Positions 28,240 to 38,738 of a stretch of 64,000 nt of DNA are shown in pieces. Every line of letters starts with the position of its first letter. Position 1 is the stretch's first letter. Position numbers and translations under genes: made by a program. The stretch is from Gramella sp. MT6 (GTDB lineage Bacteria > Bacteroidota > Bacteroidia > Flavobacteriales > Flavobacteriaceae), in assembly GCF_019357415.1 (NCBI RefSeq), contig NZ_CP048410.1:1707001-1771000 (forward strand), written 5' to 3'. Under the pieces are notes generated by a model. That model was not told where the DNA came from and ran no database searches. It was given only the letters and a program-made list of their open reading frames with translations.

Positions 28240-28851
28240 ATGTCTGGGTTAATAGGAAAAAAGATCGGTATGACCAGCATCTTCGACGAGAATGGGAAAA
28301 ATGTCCCATGTACCGTGATCGAAGCTGGACCATGCGTGGTTACCCAAGTCAGAACCAAAGAGGTTGACGGGTATGAAGCACTTCAACTTGGTTTCGATGA
28401 CAAAAAGACTGTAAATAAAGCTGCTGAAGGGCACGCTAAAAAAGCAGGAACCGTTGCAAAACGTAAAGTCGTTGAATTCCAGGGTTATAATGAAGATTAC
28501 AAATTAGGTGACTCTGTTACCGTGGAGCATTTCAAAGAAGGTGAATTTGTGGATATCGCAGGTACATCTAAAGGTAAAGGTTTCCAGGGTGTTGTTAAGA
28601 GACACGGTTTTGGAGGTGTTGGGCAGGCCACTCACGGTCAGCACAACAGATTAAGAGCTCCCGGTTCTATTGGAGCGGCATCGTATCCTGCGAGAGTATT
28701 CAAAGGAATGAAGATGGCCGGAAGAATGGGCGGTGAGAGAGTAAAAGTTGAAAACCTTAAAGTTTTGAAGGTTGTGGCAGATAAGAACCTTTTAGTAGTA
28801 AAAGGATGTGTGCCAGGACATAAAAACTCATACGTAATCATTAGTAAGTAA
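28240..28851 (+). CDS. rplC: 50S ribosomal protein L3
   Basis: 203 residues. L3 binds near the 3' end of 23S rRNA and extends a finger to the peptidyl-transferase centre. N-terminal [20 protein letters not shown] and central [19 protein letters not shown] with the (methylatable) Gln region [10 protein letters not shown] are conserved. It follows the hairpin-containing 146-bp gap. Its TAA stop overlaps the rplD ATG by one base (TAATG), so the two are probably coupled. Confidence 0.97.
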   Translation: MSGLIGKKIGMTSIFDENGKNVPCTVIEAGPCVVTQVRTKEVDGYEALQLGFDDKKTVNKAAEGHAKKAGTVAKRKVVEFQGYNEDYKLGDSVTVEHFKEGEFVDIAGTSKGKGFQGVVKRHGFGGVGQATHGQHNRLRAPGSIGAASYPARVFKGMKMAGRMGGERVKVENLKVLKVVADKNLLVVKGCVPGHKNSYVIISK

Positions 28852-29477
28852 TGGAAGTAGCAGTTTTAGATATAAAAGGAAAAGAAACAGGCAGAAAAGC
28901 AAAGCTTTCTGATTCTGTTTTCGCTATAGAGCCTAATGAGCACGCTGTTTATCTAGATGTTAAACAATACCTGGCTAACCAACGTCAGGGTACTCATAAA
29001 GCTAAAGAAAGAGCAGAGATCTCGGGTTCTACTCGTAAGATCAAGAAACAAAAAGGTACTGGTACTGCAAGAGCAGGTAGTATCAAGTCTCCTATCTTCA
29101 AAGGTGGTGGACGTGTTTTTGGACCAAGACCAAGAAATTACGGTTTTAAATTAAATAAAAACCTTAAGCGTCTTGCAAGAAAATCTGCGCTTTCTATCAA
29201 AGCAAATGATAAGGCAATTATGGTAATTGAAGATTTTTCTTTCGATACACCAAAGACCAAAAACTTCATGGAAGTTCTTAAGGCTCTGGGGATTGAAAGT
29301 AAAAAATCACTAATAGTATTGGGTGACTCAAATAAAAATGTATATTTGTCGTCGCGCAATTTAAAGACGTCTGAAGTGATAAGTAGCTCAGAATTAAGTA
29401 CTTACAAGATACTTAATGCGAAAAGTATTGTCTTTTTAGAAGGGTCTTTAGAAGGAATTGAGTCGAAATTAAGTTAA
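28851..29477 (+). CDS. rplD: 50S ribosomal protein L4
   Basis: 208 residues. L4 lines the constriction of the exit tunnel; in E. coli it also represses the S10 operon. The tunnel loop with [20 protein letters not shown] and the conserved [14 protein letters not shown] are present, so the macrolide-contact region looks normal. One-base overlap with rplC and 9 bp before rplW. Whether L4 binds the hairpins upstream of rplC is an open question raised by their position. Confidence 0.97.
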   Translation: MEVAVLDIKGKETGRKAKLSDSVFAIEPNEHAVYLDVKQYLANQRQGTHKAKERAEISGSTRKIKKQKGTGTARAGSIKSPIFKGGGRVFGPRPRNYGFKLNKNLKRLARKSALSIKANDKAIMVIEDFSFDTPKTKNFMEVLKALGIESKKSLIVLGDSNKNVYLSSRNLKTSEVISSSELSTYKILNAKSIVFLEGSLEGIESKLS

Positions 29478-29486
29478 TAAACCGTT

Positions 29487-29777
29487 ATGAGCATCTTGAT
29501 TAAACCTGTTATTACAGAAAAAGCTACCGCAGATAGTGAGATGAATAATCGCTTCACTTTCGTGGTAAGTAACAAGGCAAATAAGATTCAGATCAAAGAC
29601 GCGATCGAATCTGCTTATGGCGTGTCTGTTACTAAAGTTCGAACTATGAATGTCCGTCCAGATCGTAAAACCAGATATACAAAATCTGGAATGATCACTG
29701 GTAAAACTAATGCTTTCAAAAAAGCAATAGTACAGGTGGCGGAAGGTGAAACTATTGATTTATACAGTAATCTTTAA
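29487..29777 (+). CDS. rplW: 50S ribosomal protein L23
   Basis: 96 residues. L23 sits at the tunnel exit and is the docking point for trigger factor and SRP. The start SILIKPVITEKAT and the conserved ANKIQIKDAIESAYGVSVTK and VRTMNVRPDRK are typical. It lies between rplD and rplB with 9-bp gaps on both sides, the standard S10-operon order. Confidence 0.96.
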   Translation: MSILIKPVITEKATADSEMNNRFTFVVSNKANKIQIKDAIESAYGVSVTKVRTMNVRPDRKTRYTKSGMITGKTNAFKKAIVQVAEGETIDLYSNL

Positions 29778-29786
29778 GATTAAAGA

Positions 29787-30623
29787 ATGTCAGTTAGAAA
29801 ATTAAAACCAATTACACCTGGTCAGCGTTTTAGAGTAGTGAATGGGTATGACGCCATTACTACTGATAAGCCGGAGAAAAGCCTATTGGCGCCGATAAAA
29901 AAATCAGGTGGTAGAAACAGTCAAGGTAAGATGACCATGCGCTACAAAGGTGGTGGTCACAAAAAACGTTACCGAATTATCGATTTTAAACGTGACAAGC
30001 AGGGAATCCCTGCAACTGTCGCTAGTATAGAATACGATCCAAACAGAACGGCCTTTATCGCATTATTGAATTATCAGGATGGCGAGAAAAGGTATATTAT
30101 TGCTCAAAACGGGCTTCAGGTAGGTCAAAATGTAGTTTCAGCAAATGAAGCTGCTACTCCTGAAATCGGGAATGCGATGCCATTGGCAAACATTCCTCTT
30201 GGTACTGTGATCTCTTGTATCGAGCTAAGACCTGGACAAGGTGCTGTTATGGCACGTAGTGCTGGTGCTTTTGCTCAATTATTGGCAAGAGAAGGGAAGT
30301 ATGCTACTATTAAATTGCCTTCTGGTGAGATCCGTAGAGTTCTTGCATTATGTATGGCAACTATAGGAGCTGTTTCTAACAGTGACCATCAGCTAATGAT
30401 CGGTGGTAAAGCCGGTAGAAGCCGTTGGTTAGGAATCAGACCAAGAACAAGACCAGTAGCGATGAACCCTGTAGATCACCCAATGGGTGGTGGTGAAGGT
30501 AGAGCTTCAGGTGGTCACCCACGTTCAAGAAAAGGTCTTCCTGCAAAAGGATTCAAGACCCGTTCAAGAACGAAGGCGAGTAATAAATATATTGTAGAAC
30601 GTAGAAAGACTAGAAAGAAATAA
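29787..30623 (+). CDS. rplB: 50S ribosomal protein L2
   Basis: 278 residues, close to the usual 274. L2 stabilises the peptidyl-transferase centre and subunit association. The conserved PTC-proximal histidine region is intact ([20 protein letters not shown]), as is the OB-fold part ([17 protein letters not shown] segment [15 protein letters not shown]). The C-terminal basic tail reads [16 protein letters not shown]. 9 bp after rplW and 6 bp before rpsS. Confidence 0.98.
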   Translation: MSVRKLKPITPGQRFRVVNGYDAITTDKPEKSLLAPIKKSGGRNSQGKMTMRYKGGGHKKRYRIIDFKRDKQGIPATVASIEYDPNRTAFIALLNYQDGEKRYIIAQNGLQVGQNVVSANEAATPEIGNAMPLANIPLGTVISCIELRPGQGAVMARSAGAFAQLLAREGKYATIKLPSGEIRRVLALCMATIGAVSNSDHQLMIGGKAGRSRWLGIRPRTRPVAMNPVDHPMGGGEGRASGGHPRSRKGLPAKGFKTRSRTKASNKYIVERRKTRKK

Positions 30624-30629
30624 TAAGAT

Positions 30630-30908
30630 ATGGCACGTTCATTAAAAAAAGGACCTTTCGTTCATTACAAACTGGAACAAAAAGTGGCTCAGAATGTTGA
30701 GTCAGGAAAGAAAGCCGTGATCAAAACCTGGTCTAGAGCTTCTATGATTACTCCAGATTTCGTAGGACAAACTATTGCAGTGCATAACGGAAAACAATTT
30801 GTTCCTGTTTATGTAACTGAAAACATGGTAGGTCATAAACTAGGAGAATTTTCACCAACACGTTCTTTCAGAGGACACGCAGGTGCAAAAAATAAAGGTA
30901 GAAAATAA
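30630..30908 (+). CDS. rpsS: 30S ribosomal protein S19
   Basis: 92 residues. S19 forms part of the 30S head with S13 and contacts the A-site side of the subunit bridge. [19 protein letters not shown] and the C-terminal [20 protein letters not shown] are standard. It is packed between rplB and rplV. Confidence 0.97.
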   Translation: MARSLKKGPFVHYKLEQKVAQNVESGKKAVIKTWSRASMITPDFVGQTIAVHNGKQFVPVYVTENMVGHKLGEFSPTRSFRGHAGAKNKGRK

Positions 30909-30916
30909 TTGAAGCT

Positions 30917-31324
30917 ATGGGAGTTCGTAAAAGAGAAAGAGCAGAGCAAATAAAAGAAGCCAAGAAACAGGTAGCTTTTGCAAAGTTAAATAACTGCCCT
31001 ACTTCGCCTAGAAAGATGCGTCTTATGGCGGATCTGGTAAGAGGTGAAAAAGTAGAAAAAGCGCTTCATATTTTGAAATTCAGCAAGAAAGAAGCATCAA
31101 ATCGTTTAGAGAAACTTTTAGTTTCTGCGATTGCCAACTGGCAAGCGAAAAACGAAGATGCAAATCTTGAAGAAGCTGAATTATTTGTGAAAGAGATTCG
31201 TGTAGACGGAGGAAGTATGTTGAAAAGACTTCGTCCAGCTCCACAGGGTCGTGCACACCGAATTAGAAAAAGATCCAACCACGTTACATTAGTGCTTGGA
31301 GCAAACAATAATACACAAAGCTAA
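30917..31324 (+). CDS. rplV: 50S ribosomal protein L22
   Basis: 135 residues. L22 spans the large subunit, and its long beta-hairpin lines the exit tunnel next to L4. The globular part ([20 protein letters not shown]) and the hairpin ([27 protein letters not shown] segment ending in [11 protein letters not shown]) are intact. An N-terminal basic extension ([17 protein letters not shown]) of about 20 residues precedes the conserved core, as in other Flavobacteriia. Confidence 0.97.
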
Positions 31325-31332
31325 GAGATAGT

Positions 31333-32052
31333 ATGGGACAAAAAACAAATCCAATCGGGAATCGCCTTGGTATCATTAGAGGTTGGGAATCCAACTGGTA
31401 CGGAGGTAATGACTACGGCGACAAACTAGCCGAAGACGATAAGATTAGAAAGTATATCCATGCTCGTCTTTCTAAAGCGAGTGTATCGCGTGTAATCATC
31501 GAGCGCACGCTTAAGCTTGTAACCGTTACTATCACTACTGCCAGACCTGGTATCATTATCGGTAAAGGTGGTCAAGAGGTAGACAAGCTTAAGGAAGAGC
31601 TTAAAAAGATTACCGACAAAGAGGTTCAAATTAACATCTTTGAGATTAAGAGGCCAGAACTTGACGCTCACTTAGTGGGAGCAAGTGTTGCCAGACAGAT
31701 AGAGAATCGTATCTCTTACCGTCGTGCAATTAAGATGGCTATCGCGGCTGCAATGAGAATGAATGCTGAAGGGATCAAGATTGAGATCTCCGGACGTTTA
31801 AATGGTGCTGAGATGGCACGTTCAGAATCATACAAAGATGGAAGAATACCTTTGTCTACTTTTAGGGCTGATATTGACTATGCTTTAGTTGAAGCACACA
31901 CTACTTATGGTAGACTGGGTGTTAAAGTATGGATCATGAAAGGTGAGGTATACGGAAAAAGAGAGCTTTCGCCTCTAGTTGGCCTTGCGAAAAACCAAGG
32001 TAAGAAATCCGGTGCCGGACGAGGTGGAAACAAATCACGTCGTAGAAAGTAA
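31333..32052 (+). CDS. rpsC: 30S ribosomal protein S3
   Basis: 239 residues. S3 is at the mRNA entry site and takes part in unwinding. The start [20 protein letters not shown], the KH domain with [14 protein letters not shown], and the C-terminal domain ([20 protein letters not shown]) are typical. A short basic Gly/Lys tail ends the protein ([14 protein letters not shown]). 8 bp after rplV. Confidence 0.98.
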
Positions 32053-32072
32053 TTTTTTAAAGGAAAGAAAAA

Positions 32073-32492
32073 ATGTTACAACCTAAAAGAACAAAATACC
32101 GTAAGCAACAAAAAGGCCGTATGAAGGGCTTGTCTCAAAGAGGACACAGACTTTCTAACGGAACTTTTGGAATCAAATCTATGGATTCCAGCTTCGTTAC
32201 TGCTCGTCAAATAGAAGCAGCGCGTATCGCCGCTACCCGTTATATGAAAAGAGAAGGTTCTATCTGGATCAAGATTTTCCCAGATAAGCCTATCACTAAG
32301 AAACCTCTTGAGGTTCGTATGGGTAAAGGTAAAGGTGCCGTTGAATATTGGGCAGCTGTAGTTAAGCCAGGAAGAATCATGTTTGAAATTGGTGGTGTAC
32401 CAATGGCAACTGCTAAAGAGGCATTACGTCTTGCAGCGCAGAAGCTTCCTGTGAGAACTAAATTTGTTGTAGCTAGAGATTATCAAGAATAA
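32073..32492 (+). CDS. rplP: 50S ribosomal protein L16
   Basis: 139 residues. L16 organises the A-site tRNA elbow contact. The N-terminus [20 protein letters not shown], the R81-type region [16 protein letters not shown], and the C-terminal [14 protein letters not shown] are conserved, so length and core are canonical. Located 20 bp after rpsC and 10 bp before rpmC. Confidence 0.97.
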   Translation: MLQPKRTKYRKQQKGRMKGLSQRGHRLSNGTFGIKSMDSSFVTARQIEAARIAATRYMKREGSIWIKIFPDKPITKKPLEVRMGKGKGAVEYWAAVVKPGRIMFEIGGVPMATAKEALRLAAQKLPVRTKFVVARDYQE

Positions 32493-32502
32493 TATTGGAA
32501 TT

Positions 32503-32694
32503 ATGAAACAATCAGAAGTAAAAGAATTGTCTGTTGCAGAATTGCAAGAAGAGCTTGGTAAGTCTCGTAAAGCTTATTCAGATTTAAAAATGGCTCACGC
32601 TGTTTCGCCTTTGGAAAATCCGATACAGTTAAGAACTGTAAGAAGAGACGTGGCGAGACTAGCTACAGAGTTAACTAAAAGAGAACAACAATAA
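32503..32694 (+). CDS. rpmC: 50S ribosomal protein L29
   Basis: 63 residues, a two-helix protein at the tunnel exit near L23. KQSEVKELSVAELQEELGKS and the C-terminal NPIQLRTVRRDVARLATELT match the family, the latter with its conserved arginines. 18 bp before rpsQ. Confidence 0.95.
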   Translation: MKQSEVKELSVAELQEELGKSRKAYSDLKMAHAVSPLENPIQLRTVRRDVARLATELTKREQQ

Positions 32695-32712
32695 TTGTTA
32701 TTCTGCTGAAAG

Positions 32713-32970
32713 ATGGAAAAAAGAAATTTAAGAAAAGAGCGTGTAGGAGTTGTTACAAGTAACAAAATGCAGAAATCTATCGTGGTTTCTGAAGTGAAAA
32801 AAGTAAAACATCCTATGTATGGAAAATTCGTTTTGAAAACGAAAAAGTACGTAGCACACGACGAAAATAACGACTGCAACGAAGGTGATACTGTAAAGAT
32901 CATGGAAACACGACCTTTAAGTAAATCCAAGACTTGGAGACTAGTAGAAATAATTGAAAGAGCTAAATAA
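32713..32970 (+). CDS. rpsQ: 30S ribosomal protein S17
   Basis: 85 residues, OB-fold protein that binds the 5' domain of 16S rRNA early in assembly. Conserved: [20 protein letters not shown] and the loop [20 protein letters not shown], then the [20 protein letters not shown] ending. 2 bp before rplN. Confidence 0.97.
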   Translation: MEKRNLRKERVGVVTSNKMQKSIVVSEVKKVKHPMYGKFVLKTKKYVAHDENNDCNEGDTVKIMETRPLSKSKTWRLVEIIERAK

Positions 32971-32972
32971 TC

Positions 32973-33341
32973 ATGGTGCAACAAGAGTCCAGACTAAAAG
33001 TAGCAGATAATACCGGAGCTAAAGAAGTTTTAGCTATCCGTGTATTAGGAGGTACAAAGAAAAGATACGCATCTGTTGGAGACAAGATCGTTGTCAGTGT
33101 AAAAGAAGCTACACCTAACGGGAACATCAAGAAGGGTGCAGTTTCAACAGCAGTTGTTGTTCGTACCAGGAAAGAAGTTCGCAGACCAGATGGATCTTAT
33201 ATCCGTTTCGATGACAACGCATGTGTGTTATTAGGTCCTCAGGGAGAAATGCGCGGTACCCGTGTATTTGGTCCTGTAGCTCGTGAACTTCGTGATAAGC
33301 AATTCATGAAAATTGTATCATTGGCACCAGAAGTGCTTTAA
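32973..33341 (+). CDS. rplN: 50S ribosomal protein L14
   Basis: 122 residues, full length. L14 contributes to bridges with the 30S subunit and is the docking site of RsfS. The start [20 protein letters not shown] and the C-terminal [20 protein letters not shown] are canonical. Confidence 0.98.
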   Translation: MVQQESRLKVADNTGAKEVLAIRVLGGTKKRYASVGDKIVVSVKEATPNGNIKKGAVSTAVVVRTRKEVRRPDGSYIRFDDNACVLLGPQGEMRGTRVFGPVARELRDKQFMKIVSLAPEVL

Positions 33342-33353
33342 TACATTAAGAAA

Positions 33354-33665
33354 ATGACGAAGCTTAAGATAAAATCAGGAGATACCGTTCGTGTAATTGC
33401 CGGAGACCATAAAGGTCAGGAAGGTAAAGTGCAGAAGGTACTTATTGAAAAGAATAAAGCCATTGTGGAAGGGGTTAATATGATCTCTAAACATGAGAAG
33501 CCTAGCGCTTCTAATCCACAAGGTGGAATTAAGGAGAAAGAAGCTCCTATCCATATTTCTAACCTTGCACTAATCGACAAGAATGGTGAAACTACCAGAG
33601 TTGGTTACAAGGAAGAGGATGGGAAGAAGGTGAGATTTTCCAAAAAATCTAATGAAGTAATATAG
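33354..33665 (+). CDS. rplX: 50S ribosomal protein L24
   Basis: 103 residues. An assembly-initiator protein near the tunnel exit. The KOW motif is clear ([20 protein letters not shown]), followed by the loop [20 protein letters not shown]. 2 bp before rplE. Confidence 0.97.
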   Translation: MTKLKIKSGDTVRVIAGDHKGQEGKVQKVLIEKNKAIVEGVNMISKHEKPSASNPQGGIKEKEAPIHISNLALIDKNGETTRVGYKEEDGKKVRFSKKSNEVI

Positions 33666-33667
33666 TT

Positions 33668-34219
33668 ATGGCATACGTACCAAGACTTAGACAGGAATAT
33701 AACGAGAGAGTGAAAAATGCTCTTAAGGAAGAATTCAGCTACTCCAATATTATGGAGGTGCCAAAACTTACGAAAATAGTAATTAGCCGTGGAGTTGGTG
33801 GAGCAGTGGCAGATAAGAAACTTATCGATCACGCTGTAGACGAACTTACTGCGATCAGTGGTCAAAAAGCTGTTTCAACTATTTCGAAAAAGGATGTTGC
33901 ATCGTTTAAGCTGCGTAAAGGAATGCCAATTGGTGCTAAAGTTACTTTACGTGGATATAGAATGTATGAATTCTTAGATAGACTTATTACTACCGCATTA
34001 CCGCGTGTACGTGATTTTAACGGAATCAAATCTAATGGATTTGATGGTAGAGGTAATTATAACTTAGGGATCACTGAGCAGATCATTTTCCCTGAGATCG
34101 ATATTGATGCAGTAAATAGAATTGCTGGTATGGATATCACTTTTGTTACAACTGCTGAAACCGATAAGGAAGCAAAAGCATTGTTAACCGAACTAGGATT
34201 ACCTTTTAAAAAGAACTAA
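33668..34219 (+). CDS. rplE: 50S ribosomal protein L5
   Basis: 183 residues. L5 binds 5S rRNA in the central protuberance and touches P-site t[43 protein letters not shown] and [20 protein letters not shown] are canonical. 2 bp separate it from both rplX and rpsN. Confidence 0.98.
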   Translation: MAYVPRLRQEYNERVKNALKEEFSYSNIMEVPKLTKIVISRGVGGAVADKKLIDHAVDELTAISGQKAVSTISKKDVASFKLRKGMPIGAKVTLRGYRMYEFLDRLITTALPRVRDFNGIKSNGFDGRGNYNLGITEQIIFPEIDIDAVNRIAGMDITFVTTAETDKEAKALLTELGLPFKKN

Positions 34220-34221
34220 TT

Positions 34222-34491
34222 ATGGCTAAAGAATCAATGAAAGCCCGTGAGGTAAAAAGACAGAAATTGGTAAAAAAGTACGCTGAAAAAAGAGCTGCGC
34301 TTAAAGAAGCTGGTGATTGGGAAGGCCTACAAAAATTACCAAAGAACTCTTCTCCAGTTCGTTTACACAACAGATGTAAACTAACCGGTAGACCTAAAGG
34401 GTATATGAGACAATTTGGTCTTTCTCGTGTAATGTTCAGAGAAATGGCTAACCAGGGTCTTATTCCAGGGGTTAAGAAAGCAAGCTGGTAG
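34222..34491 (+). CDS. rpsN: 30S ribosomal protein S14 (zinc-free type)
   Basis: 89 residues, the long form without the two CxxC zinc pairs; a single Cys occurs in [21 protein letters not shown]14 sits in the 30S head and is needed late in assembly. The C-terminal [11 protein letters not shown] is standard. Being zinc-free, it should not need a zinc-starvation paralogue. It is followed by 61 bp before rpsH, one of the larger gaps inside this block. Confidence 0.97.
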   Translation: MAKESMKAREVKRQKLVKKYAEKRAALKEAGDWEGLQKLPKNSSPVRLHNRCKLTGRPKGYMRQFGLSRVMFREMANQGLIPGVKKASW

Positions 34492-34552
34492 AATTATAAA
34501 TTGAATGAAGGTTCATAAAAAAGTTGAAAACCACATTCGCAAATTAAGATAA

Positions 34553-34951
34553 ATGAATACAGATCCTATTGCAGATTATTTAACAAGAATCAGGAATGCT
34601 AATGCAGCAAACCACAGAGTAGTGGAAATTCCTGCTTCCAATGTTAAGAAAGAGATCACCAAGATATTATTCGATCAGGGATATATTCTTAGTTACAAGT
34701 TCGAAGATACTACCGCTCAGGGAACTATCAAGATCGCTCTTAAGTATGATAAACTAACTAAAGAGCCGGTAATTAAGAAAATTCAAAGAATAAGTAAACC
34801 TGGTTTACGTAAATACGCCGGATCAACTGAGATCCCAAGAATCCTTAACGGTCTTGGAATTGCTATCGTTTCTACGTCTCACGGAGTGATGACTGGAAAG
34901 CAGGCAAAAGCTGAAAAAGTTGGTGGTGAGGTATTGTGCTACGTTTACTAA
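34553..34951 (+). CDS. rpsH: 30S ribosomal protein S8
   Basis: 132 residues. S8 binds the central domain of 16S rRNA; in E. coli it represses the spc operon. TDPIADYLTRIRNANAANHR and the C-terminal STSHGVMTGKQAKAEKVGGE with the ...GGEVLCYVY ending are typical. Confidence 0.98.
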   Translation: MNTDPIADYLTRIRNANAANHRVVEIPASNVKKEITKILFDQGYILSYKFEDTTAQGTIKIALKYDKLTKEPVIKKIQRISKPGLRKYAGSTEIPRILNGLGIAIVSTSHGVMTGKQAKAEKVGGEVLCYVY

Positions 34952-34970
34952 TACTTAAAAGACTAAAGAA

Positions 34971-35513
34971 ATGTCAAGAATAGGTAAAAGCCCAATTGCG
35001 ATTCCAGAAGGTGTGACAGTAGAGCACAAAGATGGTCTTGTAATGGTAAAAGGAAAATTAGGAGAACTTAAGCAGCAAGTAAGTGACATCGATGTAAAAA
35101 TCGAAGATAATGTTATTACTTTCGAGCGTTCTTCAGAGAAAAGTGATCAGAAAGCTAAACATGGTTTATATCGTGCGTTAGTTAACAATATGATTGAGGG
35201 AGTTACAAACGGATATACTAAATCTCTTGAATTAGTAGGTGTAGGTTACCGTGCGAGCAACCAGGGTAATAAGTTAGACCTTGCGGTTGGTTATTCCCAT
35301 AATATTGTACTAGATTTGGCTCCGGAAATTAAGGTGGAGACAATATCAGAGAAAGGTAAGAACCCTATCGTAAAGCTTACTTCTTATGATAAACAACTTG
35401 TAGGACAAGTTGCGGCGAAGATCCGTTCATTCAGAAAACCTGAACCTTACAAAGGGAAAGGTATCAAGTTTGTAGGAGAACAATTGAGAAGAAAAGCAGG
35501 TAAATCAGCTTAA
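34971..35513 (+). CDS. rplF: 50S ribosomal protein L6
   Basis: 180 residues with the two related alpha/beta domains of L6, near the GTPase-associated centre. SRIGKSPIAIPEGVTVEHKD at the start and the signature PEPYKGKGIKFVGEQLRRKA at the end are conserved. 19 bp after rpsH and 12 bp before rplR. Confidence 0.98.
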   Translation: MSRIGKSPIAIPEGVTVEHKDGLVMVKGKLGELKQQVSDIDVKIEDNVITFERSSEKSDQKAKHGLYRALVNNMIEGVTNGYTKSLELVGVGYRASNQGNKLDLAVGYSHNIVLDLAPEIKVETISEKGKNPIVKLTSYDKQLVGQVAAKIRSFRKPEPYKGKGIKFVGEQLRRKAGKSA

Positions 35514-35525
35514 TAAAGTTTAGTT

Positions 35526-35882
35526 ATGGCAGTGTCAAAACAAGATAGAAGAAATAAAATCAGAAAACGTATCCGTAAGGATATCGTTGGAACAACAAGC
35601 CGTCCTAGATTATCTGTTTTTAGAAGTAATAGAGAAATTTATGCTCAGATCATCGACGACGTAGAAGGTAAGACCTTAGCTTCAGCTTCTTCAAGAGATA
35701 AAGAAATCGCTACTGCTTCTGCAGATAGAAAAGAGCAGGCTCAAATGGTTGGTAAAGCCATTGCAGAGAAAGCGAAGAAAGCCGGAATAGATACAATCTC
35801 TTTTGATAGAGGTGGATATTTATATCACGGTAGAGTTAAATCATTAGCAGAAGGTGCTCGCGAAGGAGGACTAAAATTCTAG
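35526..35882 (+). CDS. rplR: 50S ribosomal protein L18
   Basis: 118 residues. L18 binds 5S rRNA with L5. Basic N-terminus [20 protein letters not shown], core [20 protein letters not shown], and the C-terminal [20 protein letters not shown] are canonical. 6 bp before rpsE. Confidence 0.97.
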   Translation: MAVSKQDRRNKIRKRIRKDIVGTTSRPRLSVFRSNREIYAQIIDDVEGKTLASASSRDKEIATASADRKEQAQMVGKAIAEKAKKAGIDTISFDRGGYLYHGRVKSLAEGAREGGLKF

Positions 35883-35888
35883 AAAATT

Positions 35889-36413
35889 ATGTATCAAGAT
35901 TATAAAAACGTAGAACATGTAAAACCAGGAGGTCTTGAATTAAAAGATCGTTTGGTTGGAGTACAACGTGTTACTAAGGTTACAAAAGGTGGTAGAGCAT
36001 TTGGTTTCTCTGCTATTGTTGTAGTTGGAGATGAGAATGGCGTAGTTGGACAGGGACTTGGAAAATCCAAGGAGGTTGCAGACGCTATCTCTAAAGCGGT
36101 AGAAGATGCTAAGAAAAATCTGGTACGCATTCCTTTGCATAAAGGAACTTTACCTCACGAACAAAAAGGTAAGTATGGTGGAGCAAGAGTAATGTTGCTT
36201 CCAGCTGCTGCCGGTACCGGTATTATTGCTGGTGGTGCGATTCGTGCGGTATTGGAATCTGTAGGAGTACATGATGTACTTTCTAAGAACCAGGGATCTT
36301 CAAACCCTCACAACGTTGTAAAAGCTACTTTTGATGCCTTACTACAATTAAGAAGCGCTGAAACTGTTGCAAAACAAAGAGGTGTTTCATTGGAAAAGGT
36401 TTTTAAAGGATAA
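35889..36413 (+). CDS. rpsE: 30S ribosomal protein S5
   Basis: 174 residues. S5 lies at the mRNA entry and helps decoding fidelity. The dsRNA-binding-like N-terminal domain has [20 protein letters not shown] and the loop [20 protein letters not shown]; the C-terminal domain has [20 protein letters not shown]. 13 bp before the true start of rpmD. Confidence 0.98.
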
Positions 36414-36426
36414 ATCAAGGAATAAG

Positions 36427-36609
36427 ATGGGAAAGATAAAAGTCACAAAAGTAAAAAGTGCGATCAACCGCACGAAGAATCAAAAGCTTGTTCTTGAGTC
36501 ATTAGGACTTAAAAGAATCGGGCAGACGGTTGAGCATGACGATACGCCAAACATCCTTGGTATGGTAAATAAAGTTAAACACTTAGTTTCTGTTGAAGAA
36601 ACAAAATAA
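36427..36609 (+). CDS. rpmD: 50S ribosomal protein L30
   Basis: 60 residues from the ATG at 36427 ([20 protein letters not shown]). The open frame extends 60 bp further upstream into rpsE, but that stretch is the rpsE sequence in another frame, so the internal ATG is the start. The core [20 protein letters not shown] is typical of bacterial L30. Confidence 0.95.
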   Translation: MGKIKVTKVKSAINRTKNQKLVLESLGLKRIGQTVEHDDTPNILGMVNKVKHLVSVEETK

Positions 36610-36618
36610 TAATCTCTC

Positions 36619-37071
36619 ATGGATTTAAGTAACTTAAAACCTGCAGAAGGTTCAGTTAGAAAAAATAGCAAGCGTATTGGTCGTGGTGAAGGATCTGGTA
36701 AAGGTGGAACCGCTACCAGAGGTCACAAAGGTGCCAAGTCACGTTCAGGTTATTCTAAAAAGATTGGTTTTGAAGGTGGACAGATGCCACTTCAAAGACG
36801 TGTTCCAAAATTTGGATTCACGAACAGAAATCGTAAAGTATACCAGGGTATTAACCTTGATACTCTTCAAGCTCTTGTAGATGAAGGTAGAATTAAGGAT
36901 ACTGTGGATATGGACGTTTTAGCTGAAAACGGACTTGCTGCAAGAAACGAGCTTGTTAAGATATTAGGTAGAGGTGAATTAAAGGCAAAGTTGAAAATAT
37001 CTGTTCATAAATTTACGGCCTCAGCGAAAGAAGCTATTGAAGCTGCCGGAGGTGAAGTTGTTACTTTATAA
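36619..37071 (+). CDS. rplO: 50S ribosomal protein L15
   Basis: 150 residues. The Gly/Arg-rich N-terminal extension (KRIGRGEGSGKGGTATRGHK) reaches deep into the 23S rRNA; the globular C-terminal domain contains FEGGQMPLQRRVPKFGFTNR and ends HKFTASAKEAIEAAGGEV. 11 bp before secY, so translation and export functions are co-transcribed as in most bacteria. Confidence 0.97.
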   Translation: MDLSNLKPAEGSVRKNSKRIGRGEGSGKGGTATRGHKGAKSRSGYSKKIGFEGGQMPLQRRVPKFGFTNRNRKVYQGINLDTLQALVDEGRIKDTVDMDVLAENGLAARNELVKILGRGELKAKLKISVHKFTASAKEAIEAAGGEVVTL

Positions 37072-37082
37072 TAGATAATCAA

Positions 37083-38420
37083 ATGAAATTCATCAATACG
37101 ATTAAAAATATTTGGAAAATCGAGGAGCTAAAAAATAGAATTTTAGTTACCCTCGGTTTGCTTTTGGTATATCGTTTCGGTGCACAGGTTGTGCTTCCCG
37201 GAATTGATGCAGCTCAGCTTTCAAATCTGGCGAACCAAACAGACAGTGGTCTTCTAGGCCTTCTTAACGCTTTTACCGGAGGTGCGTTTTCTAACGCCTC
37301 CGTATTTGCATTAGGTATTATGCCTTACATCTCTGCTTCTATTGTGGTTCAATTGATGGGGATTGCAATTCCTTATCTTCAGAAGCTTCAGAAAGAAGGA
37401 GAAAGCGGGCGTAAGAAGATTAATCAGATCACACGTTGGTTAACAATCGCAATTACCCTGGTGCAGGGACCTGGTTATATTTATAACCTGTTCGCAACGC
37501 TACCAGGAGAAGCGTTCCTATTAGGAGATAACATCACCTTTGTTGTTTCATCGGTAATTATCCTAACAACAGGAACCATTTTCGCGATGTGGCTGGGTGA
37601 GAAGATCACAGATAAGGGTATTGGTAACGGTATTTCATTATTGATTATGGTTGGTATTATTGCCACCCTGCCTCAAGCCTTTATTCAGGAATTCGCTTCA
37701 AGAGTATTTGAATCGAATGGTGGTCTGGTAATGATACTGATAGAATTAGTTATCTGGTTTGCCATTATTATGGCATCAGTTATGCTGGTTATGGCGGTGC
37801 GTCAAATTCCGGTGCAGTATGCCAGAAGATCTGCCTCTGGTGGATATGAAAAGAATGTTTTCGGATCAAGACAATACATTCCGTTAAAACTGAATGCTTC
37901 AGGAGTTATGCCTATCATCTTTGCTCAGGCAATTATGTTCATACCTGTAGCTGTAGCTGGTCTTTCAGATTCAGATACTGCTCAGGGAGTAACTGCCGCA
38001 TTTCAGAATATATTCGGATTTTGGTATAATCTTGTGTTCGCTATATTGATAATAATATTTACTTATTTCTATACAGCGATCACTGTTCCAACAAATAAAA
38101 TGGCTGATGATCTTAAGAGAAGTGGTGGATTTATTCCTGGGATTCGTCCGGGGACTGAAACTGCTGAATACCTAGATCGTATCATGTCTCAGATAACCCT
38201 TCCAGGATCTATATTCCTGGCACTTATTGCAGTGTTCCCTGCGATAGTATTCTCTTTGCTGGGTGTACAGCAAGGTTGGGCGTTATTCTTTGGAGGTACC
38301 TCGCTTTTAATTATGGTTGGAGTTGCAATAGATACTATGCAGCAGGTGAATTCATACTTGTTGAATAGACACTATGACGGATTAATGAAAACAGGTAAAA
38401 ACAGAAAAGCAGTAGCTTAA
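37083..38420 (+). CDS. secY: Protein translocase subunit SecY
   Basis: 445 residues with the ten membrane segments of the SecYEG channel in the inner membrane. Recognisable: the first cytoplasmic/TM1 region [20 protein letters not shown], the plug region with [20 protein letters not shown], the SecY signature [20 protein letters not shown], and the cytoplasmic loop before TM9 ([20 protein letters not shown]) that contacts SecA and the ribosome. 2 bp before infA. Confidence 0.98.
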   Translation: MKFINTIKNIWKIEELKNRILVTLGLLLVYRFGAQVVLPGIDAAQLSNLANQTDSGLLGLLNAFTGGAFSNASVFALGIMPYISASIVVQLMGIAIPYLQKLQKEGESGRKKINQITRWLTIAITLVQGPGYIYNLFATLPGEAFLLGDNITFVVSSVIILTTGTIFAMWLGEKITDKGIGNGISLLIMVGIIATLPQAFIQEFASRVFESNGGLVMILIELVIWFAIIMASVMLVMAVRQIPVQYARRSASGGYEKNVFGSRQYIPLKLNASGVMPIIFAQAIMFIPVAVAGLSDSDTAQGVTAAFQNIFGFWYNLVFAILIIIFTYFYTAITVPTNKMADDLKRSGGFIPGIRPGTETAEYLDRIMSQITLPGSIFLALIAVFPAIVFSLLGVQQGWALFFGGTSLLIMVGVAIDTMQQVNSYLLNRHYDGLMKTGKNRKAVA

Positions 38421-38422
38421 TT

Positions 38423-38638
38423 ATGGCAAAACAACCACCAATTGAACAAGACGGAACTATCATTGAAGCATTGTCTAATGCGATGTTTCGTGTGGAATTG
38501 GAGAATGGTCACGTAGTGACTGCCCATATCTCCGGGAAGATGCGTATGCATTACATTAAATTGCTTCCAGGGGATAAGGTAAAACTGGAAATGAGTCCTT
38601 ACGATTTAACTAAGGCTCGAATAACTTACAGATACTAA
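38423..38638 (+). CDS. infA: Translation initiation factor IF-1
   Basis: 71 residues, a single S1-type OB fold that blocks the A site during initiation. [40 protein letters not shown] and the ending [10 protein letters not shown] are standard. It starts 2 bp after secY. A 117-bp gap with a promoter-like box and a hairpin follows, so rpmJ and downstream genes may be independently boosted. Confidence 0.97.
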   Translation: MAKQPPIEQDGTIIEALSNAMFRVELENGHVVTAHISGKMRMHYIKLLPGDKVKLEMSPYDLTKARITYRY

Positions 38639-38670
38639 AAAGTAATTTTCAGCCTTTTATAAATTTTTTA

Positions 38671-38678
38671 TACTTTTG
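38671..38678 (+). promoter_or_regulatory. Possible internal promoter -7 box before rpmJ
   Basis: TACTTTTG followed by C matches TAnnTTTG, 77 nt upstream of rpmJ, in the widest gap of this part of the operon. No TTTG is seen at the -33 spacing. Confidence 0.35.
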
Positions 38679-38710
38679 CACTCTGAAAAATTTATGACGG
38701 CTAAAAATTT

Positions 38711-38738
38711 CACAGAAAGAGTTAATGCTCTGCCTGTG
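38711..38738 (+). promoter_or_regulatory. Hairpin in the rpmJ leader
   Basis: Two stacked stems, CACAG/CTGTG (5 bp) and AGAG/CTCT (4 bp), separated by a symmetric 2x2 internal loop and capped by TTAATG. It ends 17 nt before the rpmJ ATG, with only a purine-rich stretch between. No T-run follows, so it is not a terminator; a leader structure is possible. Confidence 0.35.

Noticed and set aside
32595..32984. 129-codon minus-strand ORF over rpmC/rpsQ
   Set aside because: It runs antisense to two certain ribosomal protein genes and has no family resemblance.
36367..36426. Upstream extension of rpmD
   Set aside because: The 20 extra codons are the 3' end of rpsE read in another frame; L30 begins at the ATG at 36427.
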